NCBI GenBank assembly: GCA_963774405.1
Contig: CAVZEV010000005.1
Location: forward strand, 186,001 to 250,000
Length of the DNA stretch: 64,000 bases
Direction of reading: 5' to 3'
Source of the DNA: VRUE01 sp963774405
GTDB lineage: Bacteria > Actinomycetota > Thermoleophilia > Solirubrobacterales > 70-9
The notes under the pieces were generated by a model that was not told the origin of the DNA, did not search any database, and saw nothing but the letters and a program-made list of their open reading frames with translations. Shown here one piece after another: positions 54,290-61,598 of the stretch. The position numbers were made by a program, and so were the translations under genes. Numbering within the stretch: the first letter of the stretch is position 1; the number at the start of each line of letters is the position of its first letter.

Positions 54290-55552
54290 CAACGAGCGCA
54301 GCTCTTCCTCCAACTTGAAGACTGCGCCGGCCGCGTCGAGTTGGCGGATGCGGTCGTAATCGCGTTTTAGCTGCTTTCTATCGGGGTCGACCAGGTAGAT
54401 GATCCCGGGGCAGGAGAAGAGGTCGACGGTCTTTTTCAGCTGGTCGCCGGGGCCGAGCATCGAGATCGTGCCGGCGAAGGAGGGCAGCTCCTCGATCTCG
54501 CGCATGCCGGCGTCGTCGACGATCAAGCCTTCGTGCCGGCTGATCAGCATCACGCAGTAGGCGCCGGCGGCCAGCTCGTAGGGCTGCTGGGCGCGGCGGG
54601 CGACCGATTTCGGGTCGAGGTAGGCCTCGGCGGTGAGGGTCTGGTGACTGGGGGTGCAGCGGTCGACGATCTCGTCGGGGACCGAGCCGTGCATGCGCGC
54701 CCCGGACTCGACCAGGACCGGACCGCTTGCGGTCAGCATCACCTCGGTGTGGGCGGGCCCGAAGCGGATGCCGAGCGCGTCGAGCACCGCTTCGACGTAG
54801 GGCACGACCTGGTCCTGCTGCTCACCGTGGCGCGGCAGCAGCTCCTCGTAGTCGTAGATGAAGTTGGCGCCGGCGCGCAGCTTGTTGTCGCGCCAGACCT
54901 CGGAGACGTGGTGGACGCCGTCCCAGCTGATCGAGTTGACGAATAGCTGGGTGCCCTCGAGCAGCTCCTGCACCAGCAGCTGCTCGTTGGCGCCGTGCAG
55001 GGCGTTGGGCCGGCCGAGGTTGGCGGCGAAGGCGGCCTCGATCGCGGCCGCGTCGTGGCAGATGACGACCCCGTCGGTGCCGGCGCTGTCGAGCGGTTTG
55101 ACCACGACCGGAGCGCCGCCGCGCTCGGCCGCCCAGGCGAGCGCCGCGCTCGCGTCGGCCGTCTTCAGCGCTTCCGCCGTGCGCAGGCCGGCGGCCCGCA
55201 GCGCTTCGGACATCGCGTTCTTGTCGCGCCGTGCGGCGCTCTGGGCGCTGCCGTTGGAGGGCAGGCCGAGCCGCTCGCTGAGCGCGTCGGCGAGCGGCAC
55301 GCCGGGCTCGGCGCCGACGACGACGAAGGCCGGGTCGTGGGCGGCGAGCCGCGCCGCGGTCGCCTCGAGGTCACCTTCGTGGATGACGTTCTCGACGAAG
55401 TCGCCGGCGCGGAACGCGCGCAGGTAGAACTCGGGCAGGCTGGGGCTGCTCTGCACGTGGACGACCGGCAGGCCGGCGGCGGCGAAGCGCGGCGCCAGCC
55501 GCGCCCCGGTCGAGTAGGCGTCGACGACGACCGCCGCGCCGCGCACGGTCAT
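54272..55552 (-). CDS. ATP-grasp ligase of the L-amino-acid-ligase type
   Basis: 426 residues. N-terminal Rossmann-like part (AAVVVDAYSTGARLAPRFAA, VGAEPGVPLADALSERLGL), then RDKNAMSEALRAAGLRTAEA, PVVVKPLDSAGTDGV (ATP Lys), and GIRFGPAHTEVMLTASGPVLVESGARMHG with the metal-binding Glu and Asn-type positions. Similar to BacD/carnosine-synthase-type enzymes that join amino acids with ATP. The last codons lie in the palindrome arm. It overlaps the upstream methyltransferase gene by four bases. Confidence 0.88.
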   Translation of the reverse strand: MTVRGAAVVVDAYSTGARLAPRFAAAGLPVVHVQSSPSLPEFYLRAFRAGDFVENVIHEGDLEATAARLAAHDPAFVVVGAEPGVPLADALSERLGLPSNGSAQSAARRDKNAMSEALRAAGLRTAEALKTADASAALAWAAERGGAPVVVKPLDSAGTDGVVICHDAAAIEAAFAANLGRPNALHGANEQLLVQELLEGTQLFVNSISWDGVHHVSEVWRDNKLRAGANFIYDYEELLPRHGEQQDQVVPYVEAVLDALGIRFGPAHTEVMLTASGPVLVESGARMHGSVPDEIVDRCTPSHQTLTAEAYLDPKSVARRAQQPYELAAGAYCVMLISRHEGLIVDDAGMREIEELPSFAGTISMLGPGDQLKKTVDLFSCPGIIYLVDPDRKQLKRDYDRIRQLDAAGAVFKLEEELRSLEGVSR

Positions 55553-56283
55553 GCCGTGGCGACGAGGACGAGCCGGTCCTCCGGCCGCTTCGGGCCGCCG
55601 GCGAAGTTGCCGTAGTGCTCGATCTCGCTGAAGCCTGCCTCGGCCGCCATCCGCTCCAGGTCATCCGCCTCGTACATGCGGATGCGCGAGTCGACGACAT
55701 CGTCGCCGTAGACGTAGTGCACGTGCAGCATCCCGGTCGAGAAGTCGACGTCGAGCGTTTCCTTCACCCCGTTCGTTTCCCGCTCGACCACGCCCTCGTC
55801 GGTTTTGAGCCGGAAGCGCGAGCGCTCCAGGTCGGAGAGCTCCATCGCCATCCTGCCGCCCGGCCGCAGCATCTCGTGGTAGGCCCGCATCATCGCCTCG
55901 TCCTCGGCGACGGTCTCGCCGAAGCCGAAGCTGGAAGAGAGGCTGACCAGGCCGTCGAAGCCCTTCAGCTCCGGCGGCAGCGGCTGCATCAGGTCGGCGA
56001 CGTAGTAGGTCGGGCCGGGGTACTCGCGCTTGGCCGCGGCGATCGCGATCTCGGAGATGTCGACCCCGACCGCGTCGACTCCGTTGTCGGCCAGGGCGGC
56101 GACGAAGCGGCCGAGGCCGCAGCCGGCGTCGACCACGCGGTCGCCCGCCTCGACGCCGAGCAGCTCCATCGCCAGCGGCGCCTCCTCCTCGTTGCCCTCG
56201 TAGCGGCCGAGCTGGTTGGCGACCCGCATGTAGGCCGGGCCGTAGGTGTCAACCTCGTTGAGGATTGGCGGTTGATCGCTCAC
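55549..56283 (-). CDS. Class I SAM-dependent methyltransferase paired with ATP-grasp ligase
   Basis: 244 residues from GTG 56283 (VSDQPPILNEVDTYG). SAM motifs: VVDAGCGLGRFVAALADNGV, VGVDISEIAIAAAKREYPG, and the later LRPGGRMAMELSDLERSRFR. The style is that of small-molecule methyltransferases. A 4-base overlap couples it to the ATP-grasp gene, so both probably act on the same small product. The substrate is unknown. Confidence 0.88.
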   Translation of the reverse strand: MSDQPPILNEVDTYGPAYMRVANQLGRYEGNEEEAPLAMELLGVEAGDRVVDAGCGLGRFVAALADNGVDAVGVDISEIAIAAAKREYPGPTYYVADLMQPLPPELKGFDGLVSLSSSFGFGETVAEDEAMMRAYHEMLRPGGRMAMELSDLERSRFRLKTDEGVVERETNGVKETLDVDFSTGMLHVHYVYGDDVVDSRIRMYEADDLERMAAEAGFSEIEHYGNFAGGPKRPEDRLVLVATA

Positions 56284-56324
56284 GGATTTCAAAGCGTACC
56301 GCGAGCGATCAACCCCCGTACCGG

Positions 56325-56726
56325 TCAGCCGCCGGCGATTTCGACGGTCTTGGAGATCGCTCGGCCGCACTTGTAGATCGGGCCCGCGGTGGCCTGGGTC
56401 GACGGCTTCACTTCGGCGAAGACCTTGGCCGGGATCTTGATGTTCGCGTTGAGGTCTTCGAGGTCGGCCTGCCAGTTGCCGTTGGGCTTCGACTTGACCC
56501 GGCTGAGCACGCCGTTGCCCTTCTGCTTGAGCACGACGGTGCGTTCGCCGACGCAGTTCGAGTTGGCGGCCTTGACCTTGCCGCGGTAACCGACGGCGCC
56601 GATCGTCACTTGTGACTTGACCTTGACGGTCTGGCCCGGCCCGGCGGCGAGGGCCGGGATCGCCACCAGCGCAACGACGGCGAGTGCGAGCGCCGCGAGC
56701 GCCCCTGCCTTCTTGGTCCTGCTCAT
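56325..56726 (-). CDS. Secreted protein of unknown function
   Basis: 133 residues. AAGAGGAGGAACGAATG gives a strong ribosome-binding site six bases before ATG 56726. The signal sequence ALAALALAVVALVAIPALAA is followed by a beta-rich domain with two Cys (NSNCVGERTVVLKQKG and IYKCGRAISKT). Similar small Thermoleophilia secreted proteins exist, but no family is assigned. Divergent from ccmA. Confidence 0.82.
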   Translation of the reverse strand: MSRTKKAGALAALALAVVALVAIPALAAGPGQTVKVKSQVTIGAVGYRGKVKAANSNCVGERTVVLKQKGNGVLSRVKSKPNGNWQADLEDLNANIKIPAKVFAEVKPSTQATAGPIYKCGRAISKTVEIAGG

Positions 56727-56780
56727 TCGTTCCTCCTCTTGAGATGTGCCGCGGCAGCCTAGACGGTCACAATCCCAGCG

Positions 56781-57449
56781 GTGGAGCCCGGTCAGGCGAC
56801 AGACGAGCCGGCGCTGAGCCTCGCCGGGCTGCGCCGCGACTACGGTGAACGGACGGCGCTCGACGGCGTCGGGCTGCAGCTCGCCCGCGGCGAGACGCTG
56901 CTCGTGCTCGGTCCCAACGGGGCGGGCAAGACGACGCTGCTGCGCATCCTCGCCACCCTGCTGCGCCCGAGCGGCGGCGAGGTGCGGGCGTTGGGCTGCT
57001 CGCTGCCCGGCGAGGCCTGGAAGCTGCGCGGGCGGATCGGCTTCCTCGGCCACGAGCCGCTGCTCTACCGCGACCTCAGCGGCCGCGAGAACCTGCGCTT
57101 CCACGCCCGCCTGCACGGGCTGCGAGGGCGCGACGGCGAGGCACGGATCGCCGAGCTGCTCGCCGCGGTCGGGATGGAGCGCCGCGCCGAGCAACGGGTC
57201 GCCGAGCTCTCGGCCGGGATGCGCCAGCGCCTGGCGATCGCCCGCTGCGTCCTGCACCGGCCCGAGCTGCTGCTGCTCGACGAGCCCGACTCCAACCTCG
57301 ACGCCGAGGGCCGCGAGCTGGCCCGCGCCCTGATCGGCCCCGGCGAGGGCCGCACTCGCGTCATCGTCAGCCACGACCCCGAGCGCTTCGAGCCCGAGGC
57401 CGACCAGGTGCTGCGGCTCGAGGCCGGCGGCAAGGTGGCGGTCCGATGA
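56781..57449 (+). CDS. ccmA: Heme exporter ATP-binding protein CcmA
   Basis: 222 residues from GTG 56781. ABC motifs: Walker A LGPNGAGKTTLLRIL, Q/Y-loop GFLGHEPLLYRDLSG, signature ELSAGMRQRLAIAR, Walker B LLLLDEPDSNLD, and switch VIVSHD. First gene of ccmABCD; works with CcmB in releasing heme-CcmE during cytochrome c maturation. Confidence 0.9.
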   Translation: MEPGQATDEPALSLAGLRRDYGERTALDGVGLQLARGETLLVLGPNGAGKTTLLRILATLLRPSGGEVRALGCSLPGEAWKLRGRIGFLGHEPLLYRDLSGRENLRFHARLHGLRGRDGEARIAELLAAVGMERRAEQRVAELSAGMRQRLAIARCVLHRPELLLLDEPDSNLDAEGRELARALIGPGEGRTRVIVSHDPERFEPEADQVLRLEAGGKVAVR

Positions 57450-57453
57450 GGCT

Positions 57454-57496
57454 CCGGTGCGCCTTTTGCACGCCACCGGTGCATAAAGCGCACCGG
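57454..57496. repeat. Palindromic repeat family B, copy 3
   Basis: CCGGTGCGC pairs with GCGCACCGG; the inner TGCAC pairs with GTGCA. It lies between ccmA and ccmB inside one transcription unit, so it is not a simple terminator. Confidence 0.72.
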
Positions 57497-57507
57497 AAGG
57501 CGGGACG

Positions 57508-58188
57508 ATGACTTCCTCCCGCACGGCGTACCTCACGATCCTCGCCAAGGACCTGCGGGCGGAGCTGCGCACCCTGCAGTCGCTGCCGGCGATGGCGCTC
57601 TTTGCCACCACGACCTTCGTCATCTTCCGCTTCGGGCTCGACCGCACCGAGCTCTCCGGCAGCCTCGCCGCCGGGGTGCTCTGGGCGACGCTGCTCTTCG
57701 CCGCCCTGCTCGGCGTCAACCGCCTCTTCGTCGCCGAGCGCGAGGAGGGCGGCTTCGACGCGATCCGCCTCGCCCCGATCGACCGCAGCGCCCTCTTCGC
57801 CGCCAAGGCAACGGCGCTCTTCGCCTACCTCGCCGTGCTGGAGCTGGTCGTGGTGCCGATCTTCGCCCTCTTCTTCCTCGGCTCCGCCGCGGCGCTCGGC
57901 CCGCTCGTCGCCGTGCTGCTGCTCGCCGACCTCGGCCTCGCCGCCACCGGCACCCTGATCTCCTCGATGGCCGTGCACTCGCGCGCCCGCGATCTGCTCG
58001 GGCCGCTCGTCCTGCTGCCCCTGGTGGTACCGCTGATGATCGCCGCCACCGGCGCCAGCGAGCCGCTGTTCGCCGCGGGCGGAGTCGGCTACCACCGCTT
58101 CGGAAGCTGGCTGGCGGTGCTCTCCCTATACGATCTGATCTTCCTCCTGCTCGGCTGGGCCGTCTTCGACTTCCTTTTGGAGGACTAG
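57508..58188 (+). CDS. ccmB: Heme exporter membrane protein CcmB
   Basis: 226 residues with six membrane segments. N-terminus TILAKDLRAELRTLQSLPAM and the loop LFVAEREEGGFDAIRLAPID are typical of CcmB. Partner of CcmA in the ABC complex. Twelve bases after the family B palindrome. Confidence 0.92.
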   Translation: MTSSRTAYLTILAKDLRAELRTLQSLPAMALFATTTFVIFRFGLDRTELSGSLAAGVLWATLLFAALLGVNRLFVAEREEGGFDAIRLAPIDRSALFAAKATALFAYLAVLELVVVPIFALFFLGSAAALGPLVAVLLLADLGLAATGTLISSMAVHSRARDLLGPLVLLPLVVPLMIAATGASEPLFAAGGVGYHRFGSWLAVLSLYDLIFLLLGWAVFDFLLED

Positions 58189-58221
58189 CGGGCAGGCGCC
58201 TCGGACCGCCCCAACTCAGGC

Positions 58222-58947
58222 ATGTACGGCAAAGGACTCAGACCGCTCTCGATCGCGACCGTCGTCGGGATTGCCGCTGCGCTCTCGCTGGTCTTCTTCT
58301 ACGCGCCGCTCGACGCCGACCAGGGCTTCATCCAGAAGATCTTCTACCTGCATGTGCCGCTGGCGATCGTGGCGCTGCTCGGCTTCGTCGTCGGCGGCGT
58401 CTTCGCGATCGCCCACCTGCGCAGCGGCAACCGCAAGTGGGACGCCTACTCCTACGTCGCGATCCACATGTCGGTGATCTTCGGCGTCGCCGTGCTGATC
58501 ACCGGCTCGATCTGGGCCAAGGCCTCCTGGGGGCACTGGTGGGTCTGGGACGAGCCGACCCTGGTCAGCTTCCTGATCGTCTTCCTGATGTACGCGACCT
58601 ACTACCCCTTCCGCTACGCGATCGAGGATCCCGAGCGCCAGGCCCGCTACGCCTCGGTCTTCGCCGTCACCGCCGGCGCCTTCGTGCCGCTCAACTTCAT
58701 GGCGGTGCGGATGGCGCAGAGCCTCGTCCACCCGCGCGTCTTCGCAACCACCAACGGTGGGCTGCCGGGCTCGATGATGTTCACCTTCCTCGTCTGCCTC
58801 GCCGCGACGGCGCTGCTCTGGGTCACCCTGGTCAAGCTCGAGCTGACCGCGAAGAGCACCTCGGGCCAGCTCAAGCGACTGCGGCGGGCACTCGACGCGC
58901 CGGCCCCGGGGGGCGGCGGATCGCGGATCGCGCCGGAGGTGAGCTAG
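58222..58947 (+). CDS. ccmC: Cytochrome c biogenesis protein CcmC
   Basis: 241 residues, six membrane segments. The tryptophan-rich heme-handling motif is WGHWWVWDEPTLVSFLIVFL, and flanking His residues (YLHVPLAI, AIHMSVIFG, LVHPRV) are heme ligand candidates. CcmC moves heme onto CcmE. Start ATG 58222. Confidence 0.93.
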   Translation: MYGKGLRPLSIATVVGIAAALSLVFFYAPLDADQGFIQKIFYLHVPLAIVALLGFVVGGVFAIAHLRSGNRKWDAYSYVAIHMSVIFGVAVLITGSIWAKASWGHWWVWDEPTLVSFLIVFLMYATYYPFRYAIEDPERQARYASVFAVTAGAFVPLNFMAVRMAQSLVHPRVFATTNGGLPGSMMFTFLVCLAATALLWVTLVKLELTAKSTSGQLKRLRRALDAPAPGGGGSRIAPEVS

Positions 58948-59223
58948 GTGATCGGGCTGCTCTTGGCCGAGACGCCGGCGCTGCCGCTCGACGAGGCCGG
59001 CAAGTACGTCGCCGGCGCCTACGTCGTCTTCCTGGTCCTGATCGTGATCTACGTCGCGATCATGGCGAGCAAACTGCAGCGGATGGAGAGGGAGCTCAGA
59101 GAGCTTGCAGGATTCGCGGAGTCCCGCTCCCAAGGGGAGGAAGCCGCCCCCGGACGCGGGAGTGAGGGGCAATCCATATCTGATTCCCTTGCCCCTCACG
59201 GGAGCGGAGGAGGCGGCGTCTGA
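58948..59223 (+). CDS. ccmD: CcmD-like protein with palindrome-derived C-terminus
   Basis: 91 residues from GTG 58948, directly after the ccmC stop. One membrane segment (VAGAYVVFLVLIVIYVAIMA) followed by a basic helix (SKLQRMERELRELAGF) is the CcmD layout. CcmD proteins are usually about 45-70 residues; here a Gly/Ser-rich tail coincides with a nested palindrome at 59124-59207. It overlaps hemA by one base (TGATG). Confidence 0.8.
   Translation: MIGLLLAETPALPLDEAGKYVAGAYVVFLVLIVIYVAIMASKLQRMERELRELAGFAESRSQGEEAAPGRGSEGQSISDSLAPHGSGGGGV
59124..59207. repeat. Nested palindrome within the 3-prime part of ccmD
   Basis: Outer CCGCTCCC (59124-59131) pairs with GGGAGCGG (59200-59207); inner GTGAGGGGCAA (59162-59172) pairs with TTGCCCCTCAC (59189-59199). 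It is translated in frame and ends 15 bases before the hemA start. Confidence 0.65.
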
Positions 59224-60569
59224 TGTCTGAGCTACTGGCCCTCGGCGTCTCGCACAAGACCGCCCCGCTCGATCTGCGCGAGCGGCTCTCGCTGACCGAG
59301 GGCCGCGCCGCCGGCGCCCTGCGCGAGCTGACCGAGGTCGCCGGCATCCACGAGGCGGCGGCGATCTCGACCTGCAACCGCACCGAGCTCTACCTCGTCG
59401 TCTCCGACCCGGTCGAGGCGGAGTCCACAGCGCTCGGCGTGCTCACCCGCCAGGCCGAGATCCGCCCCACCGAGCTGCTCGGCCACCTCTACTCGCTGCG
59501 CTCCGGCGATGCCGTCCGCCACCTCTTCCGCGTCACCGCCGGGCTCGACTCGATGATCATCGGCGAGGCCGAGATCCAGGGACAGGTCAAGCGCGCCTAC
59601 GAGCTGGCCCTGGTCGAGGGCGGCACCGGGCCGATCCTCAACCGCCTCTTCCGCGGCGCCCTCGCCGCCGGCGGCCGCGCCCGCGACGAGACCGGGATCA
59701 GCGAGAAGAACGTCTCGATCCCCTCGGTCGCGGTCGAGCTGGCGCGGCGCACGCTGGGTGACCTCGGCGACCGCCGCGTGCTCGTCGTCGGCGCGGGCGA
59801 GACCGCCGAGCTGCTCGCCCGAGCCCTGGTCAGCCGCGGCGTCGCCACCGTCTTCGTCGCCAATCGCCACTACGACCGCGCGATCGGGCTCGCCCAGCGC
59901 TTCGACGGCAACGCCGTCCGCTTCGAGGAGCTGCCCGAGCAGCTCGAGCGGGCCGACATCGTCGTCTCGGCGACCAACTCGCCGCACCACATCGTCGAGC
60001 GCGACGACCTCGAGCAGGTGATGGCGACCCGCGAGGGCCGGCCGCTGCTGCTGGTCGACATCGCCGTGCCGCGCGACATCGAGCCGGCCTGCCGCGAGAT
60101 CGCCGGGGTCAGCCTGCACGACATCGACGACGTCCAGCAGATCGTCGCCCGCAACGCCGGCGGCCGCGAGGCGGAGGCACTGCGGGCCGAGCGCCTGATC
60201 GACGCCGAGCAGGACCGCTTCGAGCGCTGGCTCGCCTCGCTCGAGGTGGTGCCGACGATCGCGGCGATGCGCGAGCGCGCCGATGAGGTCGTGCGCCGGG
60301 TGCTGGCCGAGAACGACGGTCGCTGGGAGGAGCTCAGCGAGGCAGACCGCGAGCGGCTCGGCGTGATGGCGAAGGCGATCACCTCGCGCCTGCTGCACGA
60401 GCCGACGCTGCGGATGAAGCGGTCGGCTGGAAGCGACGAGGCCTACCTCTACGTCAGTGCGTTGCGGGAGCTCTTCGGGTTGGACGTGGAGACCGAGCCT
60501 GAGGCCGAGGGTGGCGCTTCGAACGTGACCGAGCTGCGTCGGGTCGATCCCGGTAGGGGTTCCACTTAA
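59223..60569 (+). CDS. hemA: Glutamyl-tRNA reductase
   Basis: 448 residues. GVSHKTAPLDLRERLS and the catalytic Cys in AAISTCNRTELYLVV; SGLDSMIIGEAEIQGQVK-like block; NADPH motif VLVVGAGETAELLARAL; and the dimerisation helix at the C-terminus. Makes glutamate-1-semialdehyde for heme synthesis. The last ten residues (RRVDPGRGST) are encoded by the left arm of the family A palindrome. Confidence 0.96.
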   Translation: MSELLALGVSHKTAPLDLRERLSLTEGRAAGALRELTEVAGIHEAAAISTCNRTELYLVVSDPVEAESTALGVLTRQAEIRPTELLGHLYSLRSGDAVRHLFRVTAGLDSMIIGEAEIQGQVKRAYELALVEGGTGPILNRLFRGALAAGGRARDETGISEKNVSIPSVAVELARRTLGDLGDRRVLVVGAGETAELLARALVSRGVATVFVANRHYDRAIGLAQRFDGNAVRFEELPEQLERADIVVSATNSPHHIVERDDLEQVMATREGRPLLLVDIAVPRDIEPACREIAGVSLHDIDDVQQIVARNAGGREAEALRAERLIDAEQDRFERWLASLEVVPTIAAMRERADEVVRRVLAENDGRWEELSEADRERLGVMAKAITSRLLHEPTLRMKRSAGSDEAYLYVSALRELFGLDVETEPEAEGGASNVTELRRVDPGRGST

Positions 60570-60656
60570 CTTTTTGGGTGGAGAGTCTCCTGCTGACGCC
60601 GCTAGCGCTTGACCAAAAAGTGCAAGACGTTTCACCCCTACCGGGATCGACCCGAC
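60538..60656. repeat. Palindromic repeat family A, copy 2
   Basis: 23-bp perfect outer stem (60538-60560 with 60634-60656), inner stem ACTTTTTGG/CCAAAAAGT, and apical GCTGACGCC as in copy 1. Overlaps the end of hemA and precedes hemC by 10 bases. Confidence 0.82.
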
Positions 60657-60666
60657 ACGGACGCTG

Positions 60667-61548
60667 ATGCTTCGAATTGCCACACGCGGGAGCAAGCTTG
60701 CCCTGGCTCAGGCCGGGCAGGTCGCTGAGATGCTTGGCGGAGCAGAGCTGGTCCGGGTCGCTTCCGACGGAGGAGCTGACGATAAGGCGCGGTTCGTTCG
60801 TGGAGTTGAGCAGGCGCTGCTAGAGGGCGAGGCGGAGATTGGGGTTCACTCGGCTAAGGACTTTCCGGCGGAGTTGACCGAGGGACTGATGTTGGCTGCG
60901 GTGCCCAAGCGTGAGGATGCGCGGGATGCCTGGGTCGGGGTCGGGGGTTCGCTTGATGAGGTGCCTGAGGGGGCGAAGGTGGGGACCGCGAGCTTGCGGC
61001 GGCAGGCGCAACTGCTGGCGGCTCGACCCGATCTTGAGGTGATGGAGTTGCATGGGAATGTGGACACTCGGCTGCGCAAGCTCGCTGAGGGGGAGCTCGA
61101 CGGGATCGTGCTCGCGGTCGCCGGACTGCGCCGGCTCGGGCGAGCCGATGAGATCGCCTTTCCGATCCCGGAGGACGTGATGACACCGGCCGCGGGCCAG
61201 GGCTCGCTGCTGCTGCAGATCCGCAACGAGGATGAGGACGCTCTGCGCGTGGTTGACCCGATCGTCGATGAAGCGGCGTTGCGCGAGCTGACCGCCGAGC
61301 GCACCGTCGTCGCCCTGCTCGGCGCCGGCTGCGCCGGCCCGATTGGGGTCCACGGCAGGGTCGATGCCCAGAAGGACCGGATGCGGCTGGACACCTTCGT
61401 CGGCCTGCCCGACGGCAGCGAGTGGGTGCGAGACAGCGTCGAGGGAGACTCGACCGAGCCGACCGCGCTCGGCGCCGAACTGGCCCAGCGCCTGATCGCC
61501 ACCGGCGCCCGCGAGCTGCTCGAGCGCGCCGAGGAACTGGCCGCCTGA
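60667..61548 (+). CDS. hemC: Porphobilinogen deaminase (hydroxymethylbilane synthase)
   Basis: 293 residues. RIATRGSKLALAQAGQVAEML, VHSAKDFPAE, TASLRRQAQLLAARPDLEV, MELHGNVDTRLRKL, and the dipyrromethane cofactor Cys in LGAGCAGPIGVHG. Acts between hemA/hemB/hemL products and uroporphyrinogen synthase. Follows hemA after the family A palindrome. Confidence 0.96.
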   Translation: MLRIATRGSKLALAQAGQVAEMLGGAELVRVASDGGADDKARFVRGVEQALLEGEAEIGVHSAKDFPAELTEGLMLAAVPKREDARDAWVGVGGSLDEVPEGAKVGTASLRRQAQLLAARPDLEVMELHGNVDTRLRKLAEGELDGIVLAVAGLRRLGRADEIAFPIPEDVMTPAAGQGSLLLQIRNEDEDALRVVDPIVDEAALRELTAERTVVALLGAGCAGPIGVHGRVDAQKDRMRLDTFVGLPDGSEWVRDSVEGDSTEPTALGAELAQRLIATGARELLERAEELAA

Positions 61549-61551
61549 TGC

Positions 61552-61598
61552 TTCCGGTGCGCTTTATCCCCCTATATCGAGGAAAAGGCGCACCGGAA
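61552..61598. repeat. Palindromic repeat family B, copy 4
   Basis: TTCCGGTGCGC pairs with GCGCACCGGAA; inner TTT/AAA and CC/GG pairs follow. It fills the whole gap between hemC and cobA-hemD, and its last base is the A of the cobA ATG, so no separate ribosome-binding site fits. Confidence 0.75.

Noticed and set aside
57065..58095. Minus-strand frames opposite ccmA and ccmB
   Set aside because: Low-complexity Glu/Gly/Arg-rich shadows; the plus-strand genes have complete ABC-transporter motifs.
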